From: Methanomassiliicoccaceae archaeon
Lineage (GTDB): Archaea; Thermoplasmatota; Thermoplasmata; Methanomassiliicoccales; Methanomethylophilaceae
Assembly (NCBI GenBank): GCA_016284295.1
Contig: JAEEOP010000038.1
Span: 1-64,000, forward strand
Direction: 5' to 3'
Length of the DNA stretch: 64,000 nt
Translations under genes and position numbers: made by a program
Shown here: positions 1 to 8,186 of the stretch, piece after piece
Position numbering within the stretch: position 1 is the first letter of the stretch
Layout of the letters: every line of letters starts with the position of its first letter
The notes under the pieces: model-generated
Databases searched by the model: none
What the model saw: the letters and a program-made list of their open reading frames with translations, nothing else
Told to the model about the DNA's origin: nothing

Positions 1-103
1 CGTCGGCATCGTTGATCTGCTCCTGTGCAAGAACAGCGACTCCGGCGAATGCCATCGCGAGGACCGCGAGCACTGCCAAAAACTTAGTCGTTTTTGCATT
101 CAT
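1..103 (-). CDS. Secreted or surface protein, N-terminus only
   Basis: Only the first 34 codons lie in the window; the rest is beyond position 1. The visible part is a signal peptide: a short basic start (MNAKTTKF), a hydrophobic core rich in Leu, Ala and Val, then an Ala-Gln junction. The same MNAK leader begins the large surface protein at 8187-11570, so both probably use the same export route and may belong to one family of cell-surface proteins. A ribosome binding site (AGGAG on the minus strand, about 8 nt before the ATG) supports the start at 103. The mature domain and so the function cannot be seen. Confidence 0.7.
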   Translation of the reverse strand, partial: MNAKTTKFLAVLAVLAMAFAGVAVLAQEQINDAD

Positions 104-546
104 TCAAATTTCTCCTTTTTTGCATAGCTACTCGGCCTCTGAACCGGGTAACCCTCCAGAACACTGGAAGGAGATGTCGAAAATCCTCAGCCCATACTTC
201 CGGATCCCATCACCCTAACGATGGACCCGGGGGCCTTTTGCTATCGGCGTCACATCTATCTACGCCCGTAGGCCCCTTATTTCCTCAAAGGCGATGATAG
301 ACGTGACGGATGTTCTATCCTTGGAACCGTATTAAAGGGGTCAAAAAGTTAGATGAAAAATATCAGCTGCACGGTGCACACGCTATTACACCTTTTGTGT
401 TACAATATGTACGCACATTATGATTGCGTCATTATTGTTCAGCATTAATATGAATCTAACAATCATAGACTTCCTATGAATCTGGATTGTACTCAAACCT
501 GTCTGTCTTAACCAGACTTAAAACTTCATGCGAATTTGATGTGTGT
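104..546. other. Intergenic region with divergent promoters, no gene seen
   Basis: This 443-base stretch separates the secreted protein on the minus strand from the regulator on the plus strand. No open frame with gene-like composition is seen. It holds an imperfect hairpin at 153-171, in the likely leader of the minus-strand gene. The part from about 340 is AT-rich and contains the promoter of the downstream regulator. No RNA gene was recognised. Confidence 0.5.
501..524 (+). promoter_or_regulatory. Promoter with inverted repeat before regulator gene
   Basis: A TATA-like element (ACTTAAAAC, about 516-524) lies about 25 nt before the ATG at 547, the spacing expected for a leaderless archaeal transcript. 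An inverted repeat GTCTG-N7-CAGAC (501-517) overlaps its upstream edge. A repeat here could be an operator for the winged-helix protein encoded downstream (autoregulation). That is inference from position only. Confidence 0.35.
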
Positions 547-1008
547 ATGGCATATAGGCTTCAATCTGACAGCACCAATCCTGTAGGGAGTCCAAGGGTG
601 GGGGGCGACCGCACCACCATACCCATAGGCGCAAGCCTAGACGCCCGCAGCAACGTCAACAAAGAGCCGAACTCCTTCGACGAACTCCCTCCGGACGTGC
701 AGAAGATCCTGGCCGACCGCAGGAAGCTCAAGTCCGAGAACCGCACGCTAATGGACGCCCTGGAAGGGAAGTACGTCCTGAGCCTGATCCTCTACCTTGA
801 CAAGATGTCCCCGGTGCTGAAAAGCGATGTTTACAACGACATCTCCCGCAGCAGCGGGATGGCCACGAAGCTCGAGGACCTGGAGAATCTGGGGATAATC
901 AAGATATTCCACACCGCCAGGACGATCTCCAACGTCATCGTCATGACCGACAAGGGCCGCGAGGCCGCCGAGAAGATCAAGGAACTCATCGACATCGTGG
1001 AGTCCTGA
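547..1008 (+). CDS. Winged-helix DNA-binding protein, probable transcription regulator
   Basis: A 153-residue protein. The first 50 residues are polar and probably disordered. A short charged stretch with a DRRKLKSEN helix follows, then a C-terminal winged-helix domain of about 80 residues (from EGKYVLSLILYL) with a recognition-helix region and a beta wing (IKIFHTARTISNVIVMTDKG), as in MarR/ArsR-like regulators. The frame is open back to a TTG at 487, but the ATG at 547 is preferred because a TATA-like element sits about 25 nt upstream and no ribosome binding site precedes either start. It stands alone. The target is unknown; an inverted repeat over its own promoter suggests autoregulation. 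Confidence 0.6.
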   Translation: MAYRLQSDSTNPVGSPRVGGDRTTIPIGASLDARSNVNKEPNSFDELPPDVQKILADRRKLKSENRTLMDALEGKYVLSLILYLDKMSPVLKSDVYNDISRSSGMATKLEDLENLGIIKIFHTARTISNVIVMTDKGREAAEKIKELIDIVES

Positions 1009-1235
1009 AGGGCCACCTTCTCATCAAATTCAGGATCGCTCACTTTTGCAGGCATCCCGGCACACACATTGCATCGCCGACCGCCCCCTACATATCTGGC
1101 TGGCCATCCGACACATCAGTCAGAAATTCAGACTGTCGGCAGTCCTGCCCGGAACTAGCCGGTCCGTAGTACGACAATACGTCATGGCCAGCGGTCGGCA
1201 ACGCTTTAATAGCGGCCCGGATTTCGCGCGGGTTT

Positions 1236-2957
1236 ATGAACAAATCAACGGGGTTCACCCCCAATGCATTGACCCTGGTGACGATACTGCTGTCTTCCAT
1301 GGTCATCCTGATGGGCGCCGCCGCGGTCGCCCCGGCCCTGAACTACATAGGGCAGGAGTTCGGCATAGACGACGGTTCAATGACCGCCCTGATCATCGCC
1401 TTGCCCGCCCTGTCGGTGGCGGTGTTCGGTTTCCTCATGGGTTTCCTCGCCGACCGCTTCGGGAAGGCGAAGATTCTGCTGCTCTCACTCATCATCTTCA
1501 CGGCAATGGGTGTGCTGCCGTTCTTCCTGCATGACTTCACGCAGATCCTCATTTGCCGTTTCCTCCTCGGAATAGGGCTTACGGGAATATCGTCCACCAG
1601 CACCGCCCTCATCGGGGAGTACTGGAGCGGCAGGGACCGTGTCAAGGTCATCGGATACCAGTCGGCCGCCATAGGGGTCGGTACACTGATCCTGGAGACC
1701 ATCGGAGGTAGCCTCGCCGACATCGGATGGAACTACCCCTTCCTGATCTATCTGATAGGCGCAGTGATCATAGTCACTGCCCTGTTCTCGGTCAGGGAGC
1801 CCGCGCATAACGGCGCGGGCATGGACGATGCGGCGGAAGCGGACATCCCCGGCAGGGGCCGCAAGATCGCCTTCTGCTATTTCGCGGTGTTCGCGGAGAT
1901 GTTCCTGATGTTCTCCATGCCCACGAACTTCTCCTACTACATACCCCAGATCTCCGAGGAGCTGGTGAGCTCCGCCGGCCTTCTGGCGGGAGTGCTCCTG
2001 GGGATTACGGGTGTCGCCCAGGCCGGTTTCAGCCTGGTATACAGCCGTTCCGCGGCCAAGCTCAGCGAAGGGATGGCCTACACCTACGCCTTCCTGATGA
2101 TGGCCGTCGGTATGGTCCTCATGTACGTCCCCGGGATGCTCGAAGACACCACACTGATCCTGGCGGTGCTGGTGATCAGCATGGTCCTCGTGGGATTCAG
2201 CCTTGGGCTGCTGATGCCCACCGTCATCGGAGCGCTCTCTAGGCTCTCCACGGCCAGGACCTCAGGGAAGGTCATGGGAGGGTATGCGGTTTTCCTGAAC
2301 ATCGCGACGTTCTCATCCGGTATCATCATCCCCGCGGTATACGTGGCGCTCGGATCCAGGTACATGAACGTGTTCGGGATGCTGGCCGCCGTAGCATTCG
2401 TCCTGTTCCTCGTCCTCCTGGTCAAAGGACTCCTCGAGAAGAGAAGATCCGGAACGACGGAATCCGCCACCGTCCTCACTGAGACTGTGAAGGCCGAGAG
2501 GCCCATTTCAGATGACTTCAGCATGTACTCCACCATCCTGGTCCCCACCGACGGGTCGGAGAACAGCAACTTCGCCGTCAACAATGCGATAAACATCGCG
2601 AAGAAGAACAGATCTTCGATCACAGCCATGTTCGTGATCGATGTGGAGAGGTATGCCGGATTGAGCGAAGGGATGTTCGTGGCCGAGAAGATGAGGGAGG
2701 CCGGTTTGGAGACATCCAAGGACGCCCTCGACTACGTCGTTGGGCTCGCCAGGGAGAACGGGATAGACGTCACTACGAAGGTCGTGTTCGGACGTCCGGC
2801 CGAGGAGATCGTCAACGAATCCAGGAACGCGGACCTCGTCGTCTGCGGATCGCTGGGACGCACCAACCTCAACAGGGCTCTGATGGGCTCCGTAGCGGAG
2901 ACCGTGGTCAGGATGGCGTACTGCCCCGTGCTGGTCTGCCGCAAGACATCGGAATGA
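1236..2957 (+). CDS. MFS transporter fused to a universal stress protein domain
   Basis: A 573-residue fusion. Residues about 10-405 form a 12-helix major facilitator transporter; the loop after helix 2 has the family motif (GFLADRFGKAK). Residues about 430-573 are a complete UspA domain beginning at MYSTILVPTDGS and ending with the nucleotide-binding pattern G-x2-G-x9-G-S (GSLGRTNLNRALMGS), which suggests it can bind ATP. The linker between them is short and charged. The transporter part resembles drug or metabolite exporters, but the substrate cannot be told. The Usp domain may gate transport in response to energy state (inference). A TATA-like element at about 1209-1217 gives a leaderless transcript starting at the ATG. 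Two strong hairpins follow the gene. Confidence 0.85.
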   Translation: MNKSTGFTPNALTLVTILLSSMVILMGAAAVAPALNYIGQEFGIDDGSMTALIIALPALSVAVFGFLMGFLADRFGKAKILLLSLIIFTAMGVLPFFLHDFTQILICRFLLGIGLTGISSTSTALIGEYWSGRDRVKVIGYQSAAIGVGTLILETIGGSLADIGWNYPFLIYLIGAVIIVTALFSVREPAHNGAGMDDAAEADIPGRGRKIAFCYFAVFAEMFLMFSMPTNFSYYIPQISEELVSSAGLLAGVLLGITGVAQAGFSLVYSRSAAKLSEGMAYTYAFLMMAVGMVLMYVPGMLEDTTLILAVLVISMVLVGFSLGLLMPTVIGALSRLSTARTSGKVMGGYAVFLNIATFSSGIIIPAVYVALGSRYMNVFGMLAAVAFVLFLVLLVKGLLEKRRSGTTESATVLTETVKAERPISDDFSMYSTILVPTDGSENSNFAVNNAINIAKKNRSSITAMFVIDVERYAGLSEGMFVAEKMREAGLETSKDALDYVVGLARENGIDVTTKVVFGRPAEEIVNESRNADLVVCGSLGRTNLNRALMGSVAETVVRMAYCPVLVCRKTSE

Positions 2958-2976
2958 TCCCTGCGGGGATCATTCC
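2951..2976 (+). terminator. Hairpin overlapping the stop codon of the MFS-Usp gene
   Basis: A perfect 11-bp stem (2951-2961 with 2966-2976) and a TGCG loop. The TGA stop codon (2955-2957) lies inside the left arm. It is the first of two tandem hairpins and probably protects or ends the transcript. Confidence 0.55.
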
Positions 2977-2990
2977 ACCTTCAAACTCTT

Positions 2991-3019
2991 CGGATGCTGC
3001 GGTTCTTCCGCAGCATCCG
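2991..3019 (+). terminator. Second hairpin after the MFS-Usp gene
   Basis: A perfect 12-bp stem (2991-3002 with 3008-3019) and a TTCTT loop, 14 nt after the first hairpin. No long U-tract follows directly, although the next 30 nt are T-rich and also carry the promoter of the next gene (TTTTTATTACC). Likely terminator or insulator. Confidence 0.55.
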
Positions 3020-3075
3020 AGGGAACTTAACGATGTTTTTATTACCGCATATGATACAGATTCTAAGGTGTCTGA

Positions 3076-3258
3076 ATGAGTGACAGAGATATCATTTTGG
3101 AAGCCATGAAGAAGGCCGGAGAGCCCCTCAACGCCGGAAAGGTGGCAGAGCTCACAGGTCTCGACAGGAAAGCGGTGGACAAGGCGTTCGCCGAGATGAA
3201 GAAGGACGGTACCATCGTCTCACCTGTCAGGTGCAAGTGGGAACCCGCCGACAAATGA
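3076..3258 (+). CDS. Small winged-helix protein
   Basis: A 60-residue protein made of little more than one winged-helix domain: helix 1 ([11 protein letters not shown]), a helix-turn-helix ([25 protein letters not shown]) and a short strand ([12 protein letters not shown]). A ribosome binding site (AAGGTG) lies 7 nt before the ATG, and a T-rich promoter stretch lies further up. Its last codons overlap the ATG of the following metallo-beta-lactamase/rubredoxin gene (ATGA), so the two are translationally coupled. It may regulate its own operon or serve as a small DNA-binding partner. Similar minimal helix-turn-helix proteins are common in methanogens and most are uncharacterised. Confidence 0.75.
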   Translation: MSDRDIILEAMKKAGEPLNAGKVAELTGLDRKAVDKAFAEMKKDGTIVSPVRCKWEPADK

Positions 3259-4226
3259 GCAGTGGTCAGATGAAGATCCAAGCCGTGAGGCTGTACGAGA
3301 AAGGGTTCATGACGCAGGGCTTCGCCATGGGCGGAGAGGAGGGCCCGGAGGCCTTCGACCCTGCGGTCAAATACCGCTCCAGCCTCCAGAACTACGTCAT
3401 CGACACGGGCGACGAGGTCATCCTCGTCGACACCGGGATGCCATTGGAGACCCCCGATGCGGTCCCCGATGACAAGACGGTCATCTACATGGGCAGCAGG
3501 GTGGAGGACTACGTCTCGTCCCTGAAGGACCTGGGCTACACGCCCGACCAGGTAACTCGCATCCTGATCACGCACAAGCACGACGACCACACCGGGGAGA
3601 TCCGCAGCTTCCCCAACGCCAAGGTGTACATATCCCCGGAGGACGCGGATGCGCTGGAACTCACCGGGGACAACATCATCAGGGTGTCGTACAGCGACGG
3701 CCCGTACCACAACTTCCCCGCCTGCACCAAGATCAGGGACGGCATCTATCTGATAGAGGCCAAGGGCCACACCAAGGGCAACAGCATCGTCGTCGCAGAG
3801 AATGACGGCGTCTACTACATGATGCACGGCGACATCACCTACACCGACGAGGCGCTCTACGCCAACAAGCTGTCCGTCGTCTACGAGGACAGGGCCGCCG
3901 CCAGGGAGACCCTGGACAGGATCCGCGAGTTCATATCCAAGAACCCCACGGTGTACCTCTCCACGCATACCCCCCTCGGCCCCGAGAACCTGGAGAACAG
4001 GAAGATCATCGACCTCGCCAACCCACCGGAGTCCATCCCCGTCGGGGAGATCGTCTACAAGACGGCCACCGGCAAGTACATCTGCTCCATATGCGGGTAC
4101 GTGTACGACCCTGCGGTCGGGGACCCCAAGAACGGTATCCCTCCGGGGACCGCCTTCGAGGACCTGCCGGACGATTGGCACTGCCCCAGGTGCAAGAACG
4201 ACAAGACCAAGTTCAACAGGGCCTGA
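3255..4226 (+). CDS. Metallo-beta-lactamase fold protein fused to rubredoxin
   Basis: A 323-residue fusion. Residues about 1-260 are a metallo-beta-lactamase fold with the metal motif HKHDDH (H107, H109, D111, H112) and later ligand candidates in MHGDI and STHTP. Residues about 273-323 are a complete rubredoxin, with its iron cysteines in ICSICGY and HCPRCK. The order resembles flavo-di-iron O2/NO reductases in having an MBL core plus rubredoxin, but no flavodoxin domain is seen, and the MBL part is closer to N-acyl homoserine lactonase/glyoxalase II-type hydrolases. A redox or oxygen-defence role is inferred. The start at 3255 overlaps the upstream stop; the ATG at 3270 is an alternative. 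Confidence 0.8.
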   Translation: MSSGQMKIQAVRLYEKGFMTQGFAMGGEEGPEAFDPAVKYRSSLQNYVIDTGDEVILVDTGMPLETPDAVPDDKTVIYMGSRVEDYVSSLKDLGYTPDQVTRILITHKHDDHTGEIRSFPNAKVYISPEDADALELTGDNIIRVSYSDGPYHNFPACTKIRDGIYLIEAKGHTKGNSIVVAENDGVYYMMHGDITYTDEALYANKLSVVYEDRAAARETLDRIREFISKNPTVYLSTHTPLGPENLENRKIIDLANPPESIPVGEIVYKTATGKYICSICGYVYDPAVGDPKNGIPPGTAFEDLPDDWHCPRCKNDKTKFNRA

Positions 4227-4236
4227 CCATCCAAAC

Positions 4237-4252
4237 GATGCCTCCGGGCATC
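4237..4252 (+). terminator. Terminator after the MBL-rubredoxin gene
   Basis: A 6-bp stem GATGCC/GGCATC with a TCCG loop, followed by the T-rich run TTCCTTCTTTTACTT. It sits 10 nt after the stop codon. Confidence 0.6.
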
Positions 4253-4340
4253 TTCCTTCTTTTACTTCATCACATACCCTTCCCGTAGTACCATCGGACA
4301 GCGGTAAATATCAGCAGACGGATAGTCGGATGATTAATCC

Positions 4341-7300
4341 ATGCAGAGGATATCCGTAACATTCCTGGCCACCTCGAACCAGATCGACATGATGACGCAA
4401 GCCGCATCCAGATACGACTTCATAGGATTGGATGCGTACAACCTGGCGAGGCTCACACTGGATGAAGCGGTCTCCGAGATTAGGCAGCATGACAGCCCGG
4501 ACCTGCTGGTCATCACCATGCCGAGCGTGGCGGATTTCGATCTGTTCAGGAACGGGGTGGAATCCATCGGCGCCAGGACCATCCTCTCAGTTGGCAAGGA
4601 CCCCAGGCTCTGGATGCTCAACACCGTGGACAAGGAACTGGCCAAGGGAGCTTACGAATACATCTCCAACAGCGGACAGGAGAACTACGACCGCCTGATG
4701 GATTACCTTCTGAACAGACTGTTCTCATACGATGTGGAAATCAGACCCCACATCGAGGTCCCATGGCACGGGTTGGTCGATCTGAATTCCAACACCGTCC
4801 ATCAGGACATGGACTCATACAGGAAGGAGTACGGATGGGACGATTCCAGACCGTCGGTGGGAATCACCCTCTCCCGCGAGGCCTGGGCGGCTGACAACCT
4901 CGGCATGAGGAGATTCCTCTTCAAGAGCCTCGAAAACGCAGGGATGAACGTGGTGTGCCTTATGAGCAAGCCCAAGGACGACCCATCCCTCGGCGCCTGG
5001 GGATTCGCATCCTCGTTCTACCATATGCTCACACAGGACGGAAGACCTCTGATAGACTCCTTCATAATCAACTCGTACATGCTGGACGAGAGGATCGACA
5101 CCGGCGAAGGATCCGTCACGCTGGGGGAGCTGTTCAGACAGCTCAACATACCCGTCTTCTGCCCGATGGAGCTCCGCGGCATGACCTACGACGACTGGGT
5201 AACATCCAACGGCATCGGTTCCCTCGAAACTACCAGGATCACGGTCCCCGAGATCAGAGGATACATCGAACCCATACCGATGAGCGTGATGATCGAGGAA
5301 TCCACGCTCTCGGACTACGCCCCCATAGAGGAAAGATGCAGGAAGATAGCGTCCAGGATCCGCAGCAGGACCATGCTCGGGTACAAGGCGAACAAGGACA
5401 AGAGACTGGCGATCATGCTCAACATAGGCCCCTGCTCCACCGTGGAGGCCACATTGGGCCTCGCCCATGACCTGGATTCCATGGAGAGCACAGTGAGGAT
5501 ACTACGCCGTCTGAAGTATGAAGGGTACGATGTCGAAGTCCCAGAATCGGGAGAGGCGCTAAGGGACATGTTCCTGCAGAAGCGCGCCTACCCGGAGTTC
5601 AGATGGACATCGGTGGACGACACCGTGGATTCCAAGGGGTCCGTCTACGAGATGGATGCCGACGAGTACCGCAGGATGTTCGATTCGCTGGACCGGAAGA
5701 ACCGCGACGATGTCGTCAGGGTCTGGGGCGAGCCTCCCGGAGAGGGGATGCTCCACGACGGAAGGATCATCATTGCCGGCCTGAGGTTCGGCAACGCGCT
5801 GGTCATGATACAGCCCAAGCGCGGATGCGTCGGAAGGGAATGCAGCGGGAAGTACTGCAAGGTCCTCACCGACCCTATATGCCCGCCGAACCACCACTAT
5901 CTTGCGACCTATCTGTACCTGGACAGGATCTGGAAGGCGGATGCGTACATCGGCATCGGCTCCCACGGATCCCTGGAGGGACTGCCCGGGAAGAGGAACG
6001 GGCTGTCGGGGACATGCTATCCCGACATCTGCATCGGATCCATGCCGAACCTGTACGTGTTCGATGCGTGCGACCTCGTCCACGCCAGCATAGCGAAGCG
6101 CAGGGCGCACGCCACGATGTTCGGGCACATGCCTTCGGTATCGTCCAAGCTCAGGATGGACGAGGGCCTCAGGAGGCTCTCAGACGTTCTCGGTTCCTTC
6201 AACCCGCTGGACGAGGACCAGGCATACATCTCATCGTACAGGGAAGAGCTCAAGGATGCCTTCGACGAGAGCAACATCATACTCACCATCGATTGGGACG
6301 GACCGATCGACAACATCATCTCCACGCTGAGGGCGCATGTGTCGTCCATATCGTCCACAATGGTGGAGGGAGCCGGCCACGTCTACGGAGAGATGCCTGA
6401 CCATGACACCGAGGTCGCCATGATCGCGGAATATCTAGTCTACGATCATCCGGACCTCGCCTACGAGGAGCTGACATTCCTTGCGGAGAAGGTCCTGTCC
6501 GGGGAAGCCGCGGAGGACATCGCAGACGGTTTCCAAGGTCATGACAGGGGCGAGATCCTCGGAATAGTGAATGATTCTTCGCAGTTCATCGCCTCGGTCC
6601 GCGAGAGCAACGAGATGGATTCACTCGTCAACGCTCTGGAAGGCGGGTTCACCGTGCCCGGTCCCGCAGGGAACGTCCTGAGAGGCAAGGGAGACATCTA
6701 CCCCACCGGAAGGAACCTCTATGGGATGAACCCAGCGCTGCTCCCCACCAAGGTGTCCTATGCCGTAGGACGCGACCTTGCGGACAAGCTCCTCGGAAGA
6801 TATCTGGAGGATACCGGGGAATACCCCGAGGAGATCGCGCTCTCATGGATGAGCAACGACCTGACCATCGCGGACGGAGAACTCATAGGCCAGATCATGG
6901 CGCTAATAGGAGTCGAACCCGTCTGGTCGTCAGACGGCAGGATCACGGATTTCAAGATCGTCCCCTTGGAGGAGATGGACCATCCCCGTATCGATGTCAT
7001 CGTCCGTCCCGCAGGGACGGTAATATCAGTCTTCAAGGACAGGCTGGACCTTGTGGACAGCATGCTGACGGCCGTCGCCCAGCTGGACGAACCCATCGAA
7101 AGGAACTACCTCCATGCGCACATGCTTGACTCCGTCATGTCCGGCGCTTCCATAGAGGAGGCGACGTCCAGGATCTTCGGAATAGGCCCGGGAATGGGCT
7201 CTGGGCTGTACTATGCGGTCATGGCGTCCGCCTGGGAGACCGATGCGGACCTCGCCAACATCTTCCTGAACAACAACGGATACGCCTATGGCGTCGGGAA

Positions 7301-7997
7301 GGAGGGCAAGCCCATGCACGGTCAGTTCGGCTACCAGCTGTCGAAGATGTCCACCACGTTCAACAAGATCGCCTCCGATGACAAGGACCTGCTCCTCAGC
7401 GGGGCTTTCTTCACCTCCCAGGGAGGCTTGGCGCTCACATCCGAGCACCTCACCGGGAAGAAGGTCCGTGCTTACTACGGCGACACCCGCTCCAAGAGCA
7501 CGACATCCGTCAGGACCCTCTCCGACGAGATAGACCGTCTGACGAGGGCGAAGGTCCTGAACCCTGATTGGATCAGGATGAACATGGATGCCGGATACAA
7601 GGGCGGCACCGCCATGATGAGCGCGGTCCAGAAGCTGTACGGATGGAAGATCACATCCAAGGACGTCGATGACAAGGTCTTCGACGGCATCGTCCGCGAG
7701 TACATCGAGAACGACAAGGTGAGGGAGTTCCTCAGCAAGGAGAACCCCTTCGCCTTCGAGGACCTGGAGAGGAGGATGCTGGAGCTTGAGACCAGGGGCC
7801 TGTGGACCACCGACGAGGATACGCTGAAGTCCCTCAAGGAGTCCTATCTCACCCTGGAAGGGGACCTGGAAGGCTTCACCGACGACCCGGACTGCCAGAG
7901 AGGGGAAGTCATAGTCACACGCATGACCGACGAGTACTCCATCGGCAGGGACATGGAGAGGACCAGGGCGGAGATCGACAAGAGGCTCGGCAGATGA
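4341..7997 (+). CDS. cobN: CobN/BchH-type chelatase large subunit
   Basis: A 1,218-residue protein, the usual length for the large, tetrapyrrole-binding subunit of cobalt or magnesium chelatases. The family core around residues 470-620 is clear: an RFGNALVMIQPKRG stretch, a CPPNHHYLATYLYL stretch, then GIGSHGSLEGLPGK (usually FGTHGSLEWLPGK) and IAKRRAHATM. The C-terminal part keeps the WESDADL-like and GYGVGK-like segments (AWETDADL, YAYGVGKEGK). In the cobalamin pathway this subunit inserts cobalt with AAA+ partners (CobS/CobT or ChlI/ChlD); none is in the window. The role could be cobalamin synthesis or another tetrapyrrole. The sequence is divergent, so cobalt specificity is likely but not proved. 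A TATA-like element (GTAAATATC) lies about 30 nt upstream. Confidence 0.8.
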   Translation: MQRISVTFLATSNQIDMMTQAASRYDFIGLDAYNLARLTLDEAVSEIRQHDSPDLLVITMPSVADFDLFRNGVESIGARTILSVGKDPRLWMLNTVDKELAKGAYEYISNSGQENYDRLMDYLLNRLFSYDVEIRPHIEVPWHGLVDLNSNTVHQDMDSYRKEYGWDDSRPSVGITLSREAWAADNLGMRRFLFKSLENAGMNVVCLMSKPKDDPSLGAWGFASSFYHMLTQDGRPLIDSFIINSYMLDERIDTGEGSVTLGELFRQLNIPVFCPMELRGMTYDDWVTSNGIGSLETTRITVPEIRGYIEPIPMSVMIEESTLSDYAPIEERCRKIASRIRSRTMLGYKANKDKRLAIMLNIGPCSTVEATLGLAHDLDSMESTVRILRRLKYEGYDVEVPESGEALRDMFLQKRAYPEFRWTSVDDTVDSKGSVYEMDADEYRRMFDSLDRKNRDDVVRVWGEPPGEGMLHDGRIIIAGLRFGNALVMIQPKRGCVGRECSGKYCKVLTDPICPPNHHYLATYLYLDRIWKADAYIGIGSHGSLEGLPGKRNGLSGTCYPDICIGSMPNLYVFDACDLVHASIAKRRAHATMFGHMPSVSSKLRMDEGLRRLSDVLGSFNPLDEDQAYISSYREELKDAFDESNIILTIDWDGPIDNIISTLRAHVSSISSTMVEGAGHVYGEMPDHDTEVAMIAEYLVYDHPDLAYEELTFLAEKVLSGEAAEDIADGFQGHDRGEILGIVNDSSQFIASVRESNEMDSLVNALEGGFTVPGPAGNVLRGKGDIYPTGRNLYGMNPALLPTKVSYAVGRDLADKLLGRYLEDTGEYPEEIALSWMSNDLTIADGELIGQIMALIGVEPVWSSDGRITDFKIVPLEEMDHPRIDVIVRPAGTVISVFKDRLDLVDSMLTAVAQLDEPIERNYLHAHMLDSVMSGASIEEATSRIFGIGPGMGSGLYYAVMASAWETDADLANIFLNNNGYAYGVGKEGKPMHGQFGYQLSKMSTTFNKIASDDKDLLLSGAFFTSQGGLALTSEHLTGKKVRAYYGDTRSKSTTSVRTLSDEIDRLTRAKVLNPDWIRMNMDAGYKGGTAMMSAVQKLYGWKITSKDVDDKVFDGIVREYIENDKVREFLSKENPFAFEDLERRMLELETRGLWTTDEDTLKSLKESYLTLEGDLEGFTDDPDCQRGEVIVTRMTDEYSIGRDMERTRAEIDKRLGR

Positions 7998-8138
7998 CCG
8001 GACCTGCTTCGGCCTGATCCCCTCTCCCTTTTGCTTATTCTACCGGTGCCGAACAGCGCCAGCTCTCCACGAGATTGCAATATCGATGCCTCAGCAGGCA
8101 TCATTCGCATCACAGTTCTGTCAGAAGTATGGAAAGTC

Positions 8139-8160
8139 GGGTCCCCCTTTCGGGGGGCCC
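8139..8160. terminator. Bidirectional terminator between cobN and the surface protein gene
   Basis: A 9-bp stem (8139-8147 with 8152-8160, one G-T pair) and a TTTC loop, between two converging genes. T-rich sequence (TGTTTCATATCG) follows on the plus side. It can serve both directions. Confidence 0.6.
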
Positions 8161-8186
8161 TGTTTCATATCGTTCTCTCACTCGGA

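Noticed and set aside
3063-4181. A 372-residue open frame on the minus strand opposite the MBL-rubredoxin gene
   Set aside because: Low-complexity antisense frame; the plus strand has clear MBL and rubredoxin motifs.
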